Source of the DNA: Lachnospiraceae bacterium
GTDB lineage: Bacteria; Bacillota; Clostridia; Lachnospirales; Lachnospiraceae
Length of the DNA stretch: 64,000 nucleotides
Direction of reading: 5' to 3'
Assembly: GCA_015057555.1 (NCBI GenBank)
Contig: SVEC01000009.1
Coordinates: 1-64,000 of the forward strand
A model generated the notes under the pieces. It saw nothing but the letters and a program-made list of their open reading frames with translations. It ran no database searches and was not told where the DNA came from. Below, one piece after another: positions 8,397-17,227 of this stretch; the first letter of the stretch is position 1, and every line of letters starts with the position of its first letter. Both the position numbers and the translations under genes were made by a program.

Positions 8397-8408
8397 CTAC
8401 ATACAAAT

Positions 8409-8444
8409 AAAAACGTGAGACTGTGTCTGAATCTCACGTTTTTG
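8409..8444. terminator. Bidirectional terminator at the mnmA 3' end
   Basis: ACGTGAGA and TCTCACGT arms flanked by AAAAA on one side and TTTTTG on the other, so it can stop transcription from both strands. It lies nine bases beyond the minus-strand mnmA stop codon. Confidence 0.8.
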
Positions 8445-8452
8445 TATATTGA

Positions 8453-9526
8453 TTATATTATAGTTCCACCGCCTACTACCTTGTTGTCATCATATAGCAC
8501 CACTGCTTGGCCCTTGGTTATGGCACGCTGTGGTTCATCGAAGACTACTTGGATTCTATCTTCGTCAAGTCTGGTTACGGTGGCCAAGGCTTCCTTGGCA
8601 TTGTATCTTGGTCTTGCCTTGCATCTTAGCTCTCCCTTGATTTCAGGTATGGATATAAGGTTTACATTATTAGCCTGTAGGGTTGTGGTGAATAAATCCT
8701 CGTTATAACCTAGCACGACAGTGTTGCTAGCTGGGTCAACCTTTACCACATACATAGATTGCTTAAGGGAAAGTCCCAGGCCACGTCTTTGGCCTACTGT
8801 ATATCTTATAATTCCCTTATGGCGTCCTAAAACATTTCCTTCCATGTCTACAAAGTCACCCTCCGGGTAAGTCTTTCCTGTGTACCCCTCTATAAAATTC
8901 GCGTATTTCCCATCAGTTACAAAGCATATATCCTGACTGTCATGCTTGTTAGCATTGATGAAATTCTGAGCTGTGGCAAGCTCCCTGACCTGCTCCTTGG
9001 TCATACCGCCCAAGGGGAACAATGTGTGAGCCAGCTGCTCCTGAGTCATAGAGTAAAGCACATAGCTCTGGTCTTTGGTAGGATCTAGTGCCTTTAGAAG
9101 CTCATATCTGCCAGTGGTTTCATTGAACTCTATTCTGGAGTAATGTCCGGTTACCACATATTCATAGCCCAGTTCCTTGGCTTTATTATATAGATGCTCA
9201 AATTTAAGATGCCTGTTGCACTCTATGCAAGGATTTGGAGTGAGACCATTTTCGTAGCAGCATACGAATTTATCTACCACCTTTTCTTTGAAATTCTCGG
9301 AGAAATTCAGCACATAAAATGGCATATCAAGAGCGGAGGCTACACGTCTGGCATCCTCCACATCATCTATGGAGCAACAGCTGTGCTCCTTGGAAAGTCC
9401 GATATCCTCATTTTGAAAAAGTTTCATAGTGGCACCAATGCAGTCGTAGCCATTTTCCTTCATCAGATAGGCTGCCACACTGGAATCCACTCCGCCACTC
9501 ATAGCGATAAGTGCCTTGTTGGACAT
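8453..9526 (-). CDS. mnmA: tRNA-specific 2-thiouridylase MnmA
   Basis: A 357-residue enzyme that puts sulfur on U34 of Glu, Gln and Lys tRNAs, using ATP to adenylate the base and a persulfide relay. The PP-loop SGGVDSSVAAYLM sits at the N-terminus. The first catalytic Cys is in NPCIECN, the second in DICFV, and the KDQSYVL stretch is conserved. Length is standard. It is the last gene of the minus-strand run hydE-nadA-mnmA, 36 bases after nadA, with a terminator behind. Confidence 0.95.
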   Translation of the reverse strand: MSNKALIAMSGGVDSSVAAYLMKENGYDCIGATMKLFQNEDIGLSKEHSCCSIDDVEDARRVASALDMPFYVLNFSENFKEKVVDKFVCCYENGLTPNPCIECNRHLKFEHLYNKAKELGYEYVVTGHYSRIEFNETTGRYELLKALDPTKDQSYVLYSMTQEQLAHTLFPLGGMTKEQVRELATAQNFINANKHDSQDICFVTDGKYANFIEGYTGKTYPEGDFVDMEGNVLGRHKGIIRYTVGQRRGLGLSLKQSMYVVKVDPASNTVVLGYNEDLFTTTLQANNVNLISIPEIKGELRCKARPRYNAKEALATVTRLDEDRIQVVFDEPQRAITKGQAVVLYDDNKVVGGGTII

Positions 9527-9562
9527 AATTTGTACTCCTTTATGTTAAAAGCTACATTGGAT

Positions 9563-10477
9563 TTATCCTAGCTCTAGCATCTTATCAATGCACACTCTGG
9601 CCTTAGAAATTGTATCCTCGTCAAGCGTAATTTTCTTGCCAGTACCATCCACTAATGTATTATATAAGTCCACAAGAGTTGTAGCCTTCATATCGTTACA
9701 AAGAAGTCTTGAGGAAAGCTGATAGAACTGTTTGCCTGGACAGTCGCAGGCTAGGTGTTCTGCGATGCTAATTTCAGTTCCGATGATAAATTCCTTTGCC
9801 TCAGATTCCTGGGCAAACTTCATAATTGCAGTGGTTGAACCAACAAAGTCAGCCTGTTCCACCACCTCTGGCTTACATTCCGGATGAACTAAGAACATAG
9901 CATTTGGGTGAAGTCTCTTTGCTTCCTTAACATCTTCAGCAGTCATAGCTGCGTGAACCGGACATCCACCATTTAAAAGCATAACATTCTTCTCTGGAAC
10001 CATCCTTGCCACGTAGCTTCCTAGATTAATATCCGGGATAAAAAGAATATCCTTGTCAGGAAGCTCACTTACTATTTTAACTGCAGATGCGGATGTAACA
10101 CATACGTCACAGATAGTTTTAAGGGCAGCAGTAGTATTGATGTAAGCCACTACTTTTGCACCTGGGTGCTCTGCTTTTACTGACTCAATATATTCCGGAC
10201 TCATCTGCTCCGCCATAGGGCAACCTGCAGTAGGGTTTGGCATAAGAACAGTCTTATCTGGGGAGAGAATCTTAACTGTCTCCGCCATAAAGCGCACGCC
10301 ACACATGATCACAGTTTTAGCCGCTACCTTTGTAGCCATCTGACTTAGCTGAAATGAATCTCCCACATAATCAGCCACCTCAACGATAGGTCTGGACTGA
10401 TAGCTGTGAGCTAAAATGCAAATGTTCTTTTCCTTCTTTAATTTTAGTATTTCCTCTTGAAGTTCTCTGGTATTCAT
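9563..10477 (-). CDS. nadA: Quinolinate synthase NadA
   Basis: A 304-residue [4Fe-4S] enzyme that condenses iminoaspartate with dihydroxyacetone phosphate to quinolinate, in de novo NAD synthesis. ILAHSYQ near the N-terminus, VMCGVRFMAETVKIL, NPTAGCPMA and the later Cys residues (VHPECKPEV, LACDCPGKQF) match the cluster and substrate positions of the family. RBS GGAGAAG lies before the ATG. nadB and nadC are not next to it, which is unusual; its neighbours are hydE (25 bases upstream) and mnmA. Confidence 0.95.
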   Translation of the reverse strand: MNTRELQEEILKLKKEKNICILAHSYQSRPIVEVADYVGDSFQLSQMATKVAAKTVIMCGVRFMAETVKILSPDKTVLMPNPTAGCPMAEQMSPEYIESVKAEHPGAKVVAYINTTAALKTICDVCVTSASAVKIVSELPDKDILFIPDINLGSYVARMVPEKNVMLLNGGCPVHAAMTAEDVKEAKRLHPNAMFLVHPECKPEVVEQADFVGSTTAIMKFAQESEAKEFIIGTEISIAEHLACDCPGKQFYQLSSRLLCNDMKATTLVDLYNTLVDGTGKKITLDEDTISKARVCIDKMLELG

Positions 10478-10502
10478 AATCTTCTCCTATATACGTGAAA
10501 TG

Positions 10503-11552
10503 TTAGACCTTTGAATGTCCTATATCAGTTACTATGTTATAGCCTATGCTAGAAACCTTTTCCTTTAGCTTCTTCAAACCCTCATAAGCTTCTAGTCCAG
10601 TAGCCAGCTTGTCGTCGTAGATCATGTATTTTTCCCTGACATTTGCAGGGGATAGATTAGGCATAATTACATTTGCTCCGGCTTTTAGTCCTAGTTCTCT
10701 ACCTTCTGGATGAATGGTACCTAGAGCGGTGGTGGCTGGAATTAGGGCTCTTGGATGTGAAAGTCTAAGTATGGATATAAGCTTTAGTGTCATATTAAGG
10801 GAACCATTTATTTCGTCTGTAAAAGGTGTATCCTTATGAGTGATAAATGGACCGATACCTATCATGTGTGGCTTTAGCTGGGCTAGAAAGAATATATCCT
10901 CCACCAGATTATCTAAGGTCTGGTAAGGGGAGCCGACCATAAACCCTGAGCCAACCTGAAAGCCTATGTCCTTTAAAGCGAATAAGCATTCCTTCCTGTG
11001 GTTTAAACACATATCCTCAGGGTGGAGTCTGTTATAATGCTCTTCACAGGCGGTTTCATGCCTAAGGAGATATCTATCTGCTCCAGCATCAAAAAACGCC
11101 TGATAATCTGACCTGTTCCATTCGCCTATAGAAAGGGTGACTGCACAGTCAGCATATTTTTCCTTAATAGAGGAAACTATTTGACACACCTTATCTCTGG
11201 TGAAAAATCCGTCCTCACCACCTTGAAGCACAAAGGTTCTAAAGCCTAACCTATAGCCCTCGTCACAGCATGTCATAATTTCCTCAGGTGATAATCTGTA
11301 TCTCGATGCAGCTTTGTTATCTCTTCTAATGCCACAGTAGTAGCAGTTGTTTCTACAATAATTAGTGAATTCTATAAGGCCTCGGATGTACACATCAGTT
11401 CCATAATACTTTCGCCTAACCATATCTGCACGGTCCATAAGAAGCTGCAAAATATCAGGGTCCTCACTGCTTAACAGATTACTAAGCTGGTGCTTATATA
11501 TAGGTTTACCCTCATAAAGCTGTTCAATTGTGACGTTTAGGTCCTGTTGCAT
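10503..11552 (-). CDS. hydE: [FeFe]-hydrogenase maturase HydE (radical SAM)
   Basis: Radical SAM protein, 349 aa, needed to assemble the H-cluster of [FeFe]-hydrogenases. The SAM cluster motif is NYCRNNCYYCGI (C-x3-C-x2-C) near residue 60. GEDGFF and the BATS-type C-terminus with PNLSPANVREKY follow, as in HydE rather than BioB or PylB. The start at 11552 is chosen for GGGGGT upstream; an in-frame extension to 11624 runs through the preceding terminator. hydF and hydG are not in the window. It implies a fermentative, H2-metabolising host. Confidence 0.85.
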   Translation of the reverse strand: MQQDLNVTIEQLYEGKPIYKHQLSNLLSSEDPDILQLLMDRADMVRRKYYGTDVYIRGLIEFTNYCRNNCYYCGIRRDNKAASRYRLSPEEIMTCCDEGYRLGFRTFVLQGGEDGFFTRDKVCQIVSSIKEKYADCAVTLSIGEWNRSDYQAFFDAGADRYLLRHETACEEHYNRLHPEDMCLNHRKECLFALKDIGFQVGSGFMVGSPYQTLDNLVEDIFFLAQLKPHMIGIGPFITHKDTPFTDEINGSLNMTLKLISILRLSHPRALIPATTALGTIHPEGRELGLKAGANVIMPNLSPANVREKYMIYDDKLATGLEAYEGLKKLKEKVSSIGYNIVTDIGHSKV

Positions 11553-11589
11553 AGTACCCCCAAGGAGATTTGTTAGGGCATATTGTATC

Positions 11590-11627
11590 ACAAAATAAAA
11601 AAATGTGCGAGGGAACTCGCACATTTT
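11590..11627 (-). terminator. Terminator between the EAL gene and hydE
   Basis: Arms AAAATGTGCGA and TCGCACATTTT with a minus-strand T-run TTTTTTTATTTT. It separates the EAL gene from the hydE-nadA-mnmA transcript. Confidence 0.8.
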
Positions 11628-11634
11628 ATTTAAA

Positions 11635-13575
11635 TTATTTTGCTTCTCTTAAATGCTTTGTGATAAATACTATGAAATCATTCTTAGGTATAGGCTTAGA
11701 GAAGTAGTAACCCTGTATGTACTCGCATTGCATATCTGCAAATCGTTCTAATACCTGCTCTGTCTCTATACCCTCTGCCACGATTTCCATCTCCATATCC
11801 TTGATCATCTTAACTGTATTCTCAAGAACTATGGAAAGCTTTTCGTTATCCTCGTGATTAACGAAGGTTCTATCCAGCTTAACTATCTTAAGTGGAAGAG
11901 TGGCAACTCTCTGCATATTAGAATAGCCTGTACCGAAGTCGTCAAGAGAGAAGGTGATTCCAGCTTCGGTAAGCTCATGAAGATTCTTAAGCATCACGCT
12001 GTGCATATGAGAGGTGGCTGTTTCTGTAATTTCAAGGTTAATCTTATCAGGAGAAACCTTGTATTTTTCTAGGATATCAAGCACCTGAGATGCTAAGTCC
12101 TGATGCATACACTGGGTTACAGAAAGGTTTATCTCTATGTAATCAATATCTAGCTTAGGGAAATCTTCACTAGCTATAAACTCACAAACCTCTTCTAAAA
12201 CATAAGCACCTATTCTGTGAATAGCACCACTTTTTTCTGCTGCTGGTATGAACACATCCGGAGGAATAAATCCATAGGTATCATCCTTAAGTCTAAGAAG
12301 TGCTTCCGCAGAATTAAATCTTTTCTCCTTGGTGGAGTAGATTGGCTGATAGTAAACCTGGAACTTGTGGTTTGTAATAGCATTCTCTATGATACTGTCT
12401 AACTTGTTAAACAGGTCGTAGCGTTCTCTCTTGAATAAATCTCTAGCTAGGAGAACGTTGCCAGAGTACTCTGTATCATCTGTAAACCTGTCCCCAAAGT
12501 GCATTAATATCTCGTAATCATCCACATCGTAAGGACATCTTGTTATGCATACATAGCTGATGAGGCTAAGATTGATATGGTTTACATCCACACTCTTTTG
12601 AAGAGCACTGTTAATCATCTCAGCAATCTCAGAACTTCTCTCACGCTTGTCCTCGTCAATAGTCATTCTAAACTTACCCTTGCCTAGATAGTACAAATCT
12701 AAGTTGAGCTTGGTTGCCTTATTAATAGAGTTAAGCTTTCCAGCTACCGCCTTTAGCAGCTCCCTAGCTCCGTCAAAACCAATGATATCTCTCAAGGAGT
12801 GGAAGTTAGAAATATTAATCATAATAATGTCGAAAACCTTTTCGTTAGAAAAGTTTCTCTTCACATCAATACTATAGGCTATAGAATTTAACAGTCCTGT
12901 GGAAATGTCTATATTCTCCTCAGGCTTTTGAACTATGGTGGATATAAAGAGAAGACCAATAGTTGTGGCGAACATCTCTATAACCAAGTCAGGCATGACC
13001 ATCTGGATAAAGGTTGCTGCAAAAACCAATACAAATACGGACATAAGTGCACAAAAACGACTAAGTCTAAATAGCTTTCTGTTTGCCCATATAAAGCATA
13101 TTCCATAGATGGCATATGTAAAGCCCGCTATGTAAAGGATTGCAAAATACTTTCCTCTGGTATAGTGTCCCTGCTCATTCATATAAAATAATTTGTGGTT
13201 AAAGAAATTTATAATGATTGAAAGAGTAGCTACAAGCATCGGGATAGGAAGAAGTATGTTGTGGACAATATTCTTTTTTAGCTTATGCCATACATCTGCC
13301 AAGGAAATAATATATGAAAGATAAATCATAATTAGCATACTGTGGAAGAAAAGGTAGCAAGAGTGAGATATGTACTTTGCAATATTGTTGGTATCAACAT
13401 ACACATCCAAAATAATGCTTAATGAGTCAAATAGAGTAGTTATAAATGCACACGCCAATGTGGCAAGAAAAATTCTGTTTTCCTTACCGTGGAACATACG
13501 TCTTGTTATGGTCGTAAATAAAAGGACAAACATAACAAGAAATGCTGCGCAATCAAAAGCAAGTAATTTCTCCAT
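11635..13575 (-). CDS. Membrane EAL-domain phosphodiesterase with degenerate GGDEF
   Basis: A 646-residue protein. Seven or eight hydrophobic segments fill about residues 1-230. A GGDEF-fold domain follows at about 245-380, but its signature is replaced by LGKGKFRM, so no cyclase activity is expected. The EAL domain (about 395-640) keeps EALLRL, the Asn and Glu metal residues in EINLS and LEITETA, DDFGTGYSN and the Lys of LKIVKLD. This points to an active c-di-GMP phosphodiesterase. The start at 13575 follows AAAGGAG. The degenerate GGDEF may bind GTP as a regulator, as in some other proteins of this kind. Confidence 0.85.
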   Translation of the reverse strand: MEKLLAFDCAAFLVMFVLLFTTITRRMFHGKENRIFLATLACAFITTLFDSLSIILDVYVDTNNIAKYISHSCYLFFHSMLIMIYLSYIISLADVWHKLKKNIVHNILLPIPMLVATLSIIINFFNHKLFYMNEQGHYTRGKYFAILYIAGFTYAIYGICFIWANRKLFRLSRFCALMSVFVLVFAATFIQMVMPDLVIEMFATTIGLLFISTIVQKPEENIDISTGLLNSIAYSIDVKRNFSNEKVFDIIMINISNFHSLRDIIGFDGARELLKAVAGKLNSINKATKLNLDLYYLGKGKFRMTIDEDKRERSSEIAEMINSALQKSVDVNHINLSLISYVCITRCPYDVDDYEILMHFGDRFTDDTEYSGNVLLARDLFKRERYDLFNKLDSIIENAITNHKFQVYYQPIYSTKEKRFNSAEALLRLKDDTYGFIPPDVFIPAAEKSGAIHRIGAYVLEEVCEFIASEDFPKLDIDYIEINLSVTQCMHQDLASQVLDILEKYKVSPDKINLEITETATSHMHSVMLKNLHELTEAGITFSLDDFGTGYSNMQRVATLPLKIVKLDRTFVNHEDNEKLSIVLENTVKMIKDMEMEIVAEGIETEQVLERFADMQCEYIQGYYFSKPIPKNDFIVFITKHLREAK

Positions 13576-13694
13576 AGAAACTCCTTTCAAAAATAAACCA
13601 CCTACCAGTATTATGTCATAATATGTCGCTTTTTGCAATGGTTTATGGAAAATTTTGTAATCGGTTTCATGAAATAAATTATCAATAAAACAGC

Positions 13695-13722
13695 TTGATA
13701 AAAATAGCTCGATAGGTATATC
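13695..13722 (+). promoter_or_regulatory. copA promoter
   Basis: TTGATA at 13695-13700, 16-base spacer, TATATC at 13717-13722. No clear CopY or CsoR operator was recognised around it. Confidence 0.4.
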
Positions 13723-13760
13723 ATAAAAGAGGATTTTATAGAAGGATTTGGTGAAGATGT

Positions 13761-16448
13761 ATGACTAAATATAATATAACAGGGATGAGCTGTGCAGCCT
13801 GTAGCGCCAGAGTGGAAAAGGCTGTTGGTGCTGTAGCTGGAGTGGACAGTGTAAGTGTTAGTCTGCTTACTAATTCAATGATGGTGGAGGGCGATGCCTC
13901 AACAGATGAAGTTATCAGAGCAGTTAAAGCTGCGGGCTATGGGGCGGATTCAGTGGTTGAAGCAAAGGAGCTCGAAGTAATGGATTCCTTTAGCCCAGAG
14001 ACTATGGAACAAGATAATATGGATGAGCCCTTAGAGGACAGAGAGACACCTTCGCTAAGGAGAAGACTGATAGCTTCCTTAGTGATACTTATACCTCTTA
14101 TGTATATAGCCATGGGACATACTATGTGGGACTGGCCATTGCCGGAGATACTGACTGAAAATATAATGGCTCAGAGCCTACTTCAATTTATACTTTGCTC
14201 TGTGGTATTGGTGCTGAACAAAAAGTTCTTTATAAATGGTGTAAGAGGTGTTCTTCATAGAGCACCTAATATGGATACTTTGGTGGCTCTTGGCTCAGGG
14301 GTTTCCTATATTTATAGTGTATATGGAATGTTTGCCATAAGTCACTTTGTGACTAAGGGAAATACTACCGTGGCTATGGAGTACCATCATAATCTGTACT
14401 TTGAATCTGCAGCTATGATTCTGGCTCTTATCACTTTAGGAAAGCTGTTAGAAGCATATTCAAAGGGAAAAACCACAGATGCTATAAAAAGTCTTATAAG
14501 GCTTACCCCTAAAGTGGCAACAGTTGTAAGAGATGGTGTTGAGGTGGAGATTCCTATAGAGCAGGTGAAGGTGGGAGATACCTTTATAGTTCGCCCAGGA
14601 GAAAATGTACCAGTGGATGGCATGGTGATAGAGGGTAACTCTGCGGTGGACGAGTCCGCCCTTACCGGAGAAAGCATTCCCGTGGATAAGGAAAAGGGAA
14701 GCCTAGTGTCTGCGGCTACCATTAATCAGTCAGGATATTTAAAATGTATGGCCACAAGAGTGGGAAAGGATACTGCCTTAGCTCAGATTATTAAATTAGT
14801 CAGTGATGCCTCAGCCACCAAGGCACCTATTGCAAAGGTGGCGGATAAGGTATCAGGAGTGTTTGTACCTATAGTTATAGGAGTAGCATTGATAACCACT
14901 ATAATTTGGCTTGGGGTAGGAGCAGAGATAAGCTTTGCTTTAGCTAGAGGAATATCAGTGCTGGTTATTAGCTGTCCATGTGCTCTAGGCCTTGCCACAC
15001 CGGTAGCAATTATGGTGGGAAATGGAGTAGGTGCAAGGAAAGGTATTCTATTTAAAACTGCAGCATCCCTAGAGGAAACAGGTAGAGTACAGGTGGTGGC
15101 CTTAGATAAGACAGGAACTATAACCTTAGGAAAACCACAGGTAACAAATCTTGTTACAGCTGAGGGTGTAAATGAGGATGAGCTTTTGAAGCTTGCTCTA
15201 AGCTTAGAGGTAAAAAGTGAGCATCCATTAGCTAAGGCGGTGGTGGAGTATTGCAAAGGTATAAGTGAAGCTGGTGATCAGCTAGAACCATTGGCTGTAA
15301 GTGATTTTGTATCAATTCCGGGGAATGGTCTTACTGCTATATATGAAGAGGTGGAACTGGCTGGTGGAAATTATCAGTTTATAGGATCTAAGGTAAATAT
15401 ACCTGAGGAGCTTATGGGTATAGCTCATGAGCTTTCAGATGAAGGCAAGACTCCATTATATTTTAGTTGTGGAGATAATGTGTTGGGTCTTATTGCTGTG
15501 GCAGATGTTGTAAAGAATGATAGTGTTGAGGCAGTTAAGCAGCTAAAGTCTATGGGTATTAGAGTAGTAATGCTTACAGGTGACAATGAGATAACTGCTC
15601 AAGCCATAGGAAAACAGGTGGGGGTAGATCAGATTATTGCAGAAGTTCTTCCAAATGGTAAGGAAGCTACCATAAGAGAACTGATGGAAAATACTCAGGG
15701 CAAGGTTGTTATGGTAGGTGACGGTATCAATGACGCACCGGCCTTAACCAGAGCTGACATAGGAATAGCCATTGGGGCAGGAACAGACATTGCCATAGAG
15801 GCCGCAGACGTGGTGCTTATGAAAAACAGCATAATGGATGTTGCAACCGCAATCAGACTTAGTAGAAAGGTGCTTAGGAACATAAAGGAGAATCTGTTCT
15901 GGGCCTTTATCTACAATATTATAGGAATCCCTGTGGCGGCAGGAGCATTGTATTATGCAACGGGATTATTGCTTAATCCAATGATAGGAGCTTTAGCTAT
16001 GAGCTTGTCCAGCTTTTGCGTGGTAAGTAATGCTCTGAGACTTAATTTATTTAAGGTGGACAAGGCTGAAAATAAGAGAGAGTCAGTGATAGAATACCAG
16101 CAGATTGAGGAAGCACAGACAGATAAGGCTTTGGATACCTATGAGGATTTGACAGAAGCAGATATTGAAACGGAAGCTGTTGTGGAGATGGAAGAATGTG
16201 TTGAAATCGAAGAAAAAGGAGAGGAAATAGCAATGATTACAGAAAAGACTATGAAGATAGAAGGAATGATGTGTGGACACTGTGAGGCAAGAGTAAAAAA
16301 GACCTTAGAGGAGCTTGCCCAGGTGGAGGAAGCAATTGTAAGCCATGAAAAGGGTGAAGCTGTGGTTAGACTTAGTGGAGATATAAGCGATGATGAGCTG
16401 ACAAAGGTTGTGGAAGCCCAGAATTACAAGGTTGTGTCTATGAAATAA
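13761..16448 (+). CDS. copA: Copper-exporting P1B ATPase with HMA domains at both ends
   Basis: An 895-residue inner-membrane Cu+ pump. An N-terminal HMA domain carries GMSCAAC. There are eight membrane segments. The phosphatase loop has TGES, the ion site is SCPCAL near residue 405, the phosphorylation site DKTGTIT is near 450, and the hinge is GDGINDAP near 652. A Glu-rich linker (about 775-822) then leads to a second HMA domain with GMMCGHC. A C-terminal HMA is unusual for CopA. An internal Shine-Dalgarno and ATG at 16233 could release it as a free chaperone. Confidence 0.93.
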   Translation: MTKYNITGMSCAACSARVEKAVGAVAGVDSVSVSLLTNSMMVEGDASTDEVIRAVKAAGYGADSVVEAKELEVMDSFSPETMEQDNMDEPLEDRETPSLRRRLIASLVILIPLMYIAMGHTMWDWPLPEILTENIMAQSLLQFILCSVVLVLNKKFFINGVRGVLHRAPNMDTLVALGSGVSYIYSVYGMFAISHFVTKGNTTVAMEYHHNLYFESAAMILALITLGKLLEAYSKGKTTDAIKSLIRLTPKVATVVRDGVEVEIPIEQVKVGDTFIVRPGENVPVDGMVIEGNSAVDESALTGESIPVDKEKGSLVSAATINQSGYLKCMATRVGKDTALAQIIKLVSDASATKAPIAKVADKVSGVFVPIVIGVALITTIIWLGVGAEISFALARGISVLVISCPCALGLATPVAIMVGNGVGARKGILFKTAASLEETGRVQVVALDKTGTITLGKPQVTNLVTAEGVNEDELLKLALSLEVKSEHPLAKAVVEYCKGISEAGDQLEPLAVSDFVSIPGNGLTAIYEEVELAGGNYQFIGSKVNIPEELMGIAHELSDEGKTPLYFSCGDNVLGLIAVADVVKNDSVEAVKQLKSMGIRVVMLTGDNEITAQAIGKQVGVDQIIAEVLPNGKEATIRELMENTQGKVVMVGDGINDAPALTRADIGIAIGAGTDIAIEAADVVLMKNSIMDVATAIRLSRKVLRNIKENLFWAFIYNIIGIPVAAGALYYATGLLLNPMIGALAMSLSSFCVVSNALRLNLFKVDKAENKRESVIEYQQIEEAQTDKALDTYEDLTEADIETEAVVEMEECVEIEEKGEEIAMITEKTMKIEGMMCGHCEARVKKTLEELAQVEEAIVSHEKGEAVVRLSGDISDDELTKVVEAQNYKVVSMK
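16233..16448 (+). CDS. Possible internal start giving a CopZ-like chaperone
   Basis: In frame within copA, AAGGAGAGG (from 16216) precedes ATG at 16233 by eight bases. Translation from here gives 71 aa that form exactly one HMA domain with metal site MMCGHC, the size of CopZ copper chaperones. The Met codon sits at the boundary between the acidic linker and the domain. That the site is used is inference; E. coli copA makes a chaperone by a different internal mechanism, a frameshift. Confidence 0.35.
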   Translation: MITEKTMKIEGMMCGHCEARVKKTLEELAQVEEAIVSHEKGEAVVRLSGDISDDELTKVVEAQNYKVVSMK

Positions 16449-16481
16449 AAAAGCATAAAACTACAAAATTCTCGAATAATA

Positions 16482-16510
16482 TTCAAAAAATCAAATAAAT
16501 ATGCTATTAT
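16482..16510 (+). promoter_or_regulatory. Promoter of the first paralogous membrane protein
   Basis: TTCAAA at 16482-16487, 17-base spacer, TATTAT at 16505-16510, just over 30 bases before the start codon. Confidence 0.45.
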
Positions 16511-16543
16511 ATGCAATGATAAGGACATGAGAGGAGAAATAAT

Positions 16544-17110
16544 ATGCAAATAAGTACAGACAATAACGAAACAGAAATTAAGGAAGTGGACAACCGTCCA
16601 AATCCAAATGACGCATTATTTGGGGGAATAGCTATGGATGAACCATTCGAGATAAAGAGTACATATGTACCTTCAACTCCTAAGAATAGTAGTCCATCTC
16701 CCGTTATAGCTATAGCAATAATTGCTATTGTCGCTCTTATTTTAGGTGGAGTTATAATGAGCCTAAAGAAAGCAGATAAGGAAGCTAGAAAATTTGACGG
16801 AACATATATCCTTACCAAAATGGAGGCAGAGGGTATGGAGCTTGATATGGAAAGCTTTAATCAGTTGACAGGTGCAACCTTTGACGGAAGCGTTAAGATT
16901 GATGGTAAAAAGGGAAATATACAGCTTAATCTCGTAGGAGCTGGTAAAAATCAGAAAACTAGCGGTAGCTGTAAGGTAGAGCTACAGGGGGAGACAATAA
17001 AGATTACTGGTCCGGGTGGAAGTATTTTCTTTCAGCATGGAATTGATGAAACAGGAGAATATGTATCCTTTGAGGAAGCAGGCTGCGTACTATATTTTTA
17101 TAAGCAGTAA
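16544..17110 (+). CDS. Uncharacterised single-pass membrane protein (paralog 1)
   Basis: A 188-residue protein I cannot name. Residues 1-60 are hydrophilic and contain NPNDALFGG. A single membrane segment (VIAIAIIAIVALILGGVIM) lies near 63-83. A C-terminal domain of about 100 aa starts with FDGTYILTKMEAEGMEL and looks beta-rich. The next gene at 17228 has the same plan, with NPNDTLFG, one membrane segment and DGAYVLAKAETGGMEY, so the two are tandem paralogs. RBS GAGGAG. The topology suggests an outward-facing C-domain, but no function can be read. Confidence 0.6.
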   Translation: MQISTDNNETEIKEVDNRPNPNDALFGGIAMDEPFEIKSTYVPSTPKNSSPSPVIAIAIIAIVALILGGVIMSLKKADKEARKFDGTYILTKMEAEGMELDMESFNQLTGATFDGSVKIDGKKGNIQLNLVGAGKNQKTSGSCKVELQGETIKITGPGGSIFFQHGIDETGEYVSFEEAGCVLYFYKQ

Positions 17111-17132
17111 AGATAAGCGGAAAATTGTAACG

Positions 17133-17195
17133 AAAAAAAACATAACGTAGGAATAATGGAATTTATTTAACATTATCTCTATGTTATGTTTTTTT
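17133..17195 (+). terminator. Terminator or regulatory hairpin between the paralogs
   Basis: AAAAAAAACATAAC pairs with GTTATGTTTTTTT across a 36-base loop. It is symmetrical, with A and T tails on both sides, and lies in the gap between the paralogs. Confidence 0.5.
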
Positions 17196-17227
17196 ATAGA
17201 AAGAAATAATTTAGAGAGGGAGAAATA

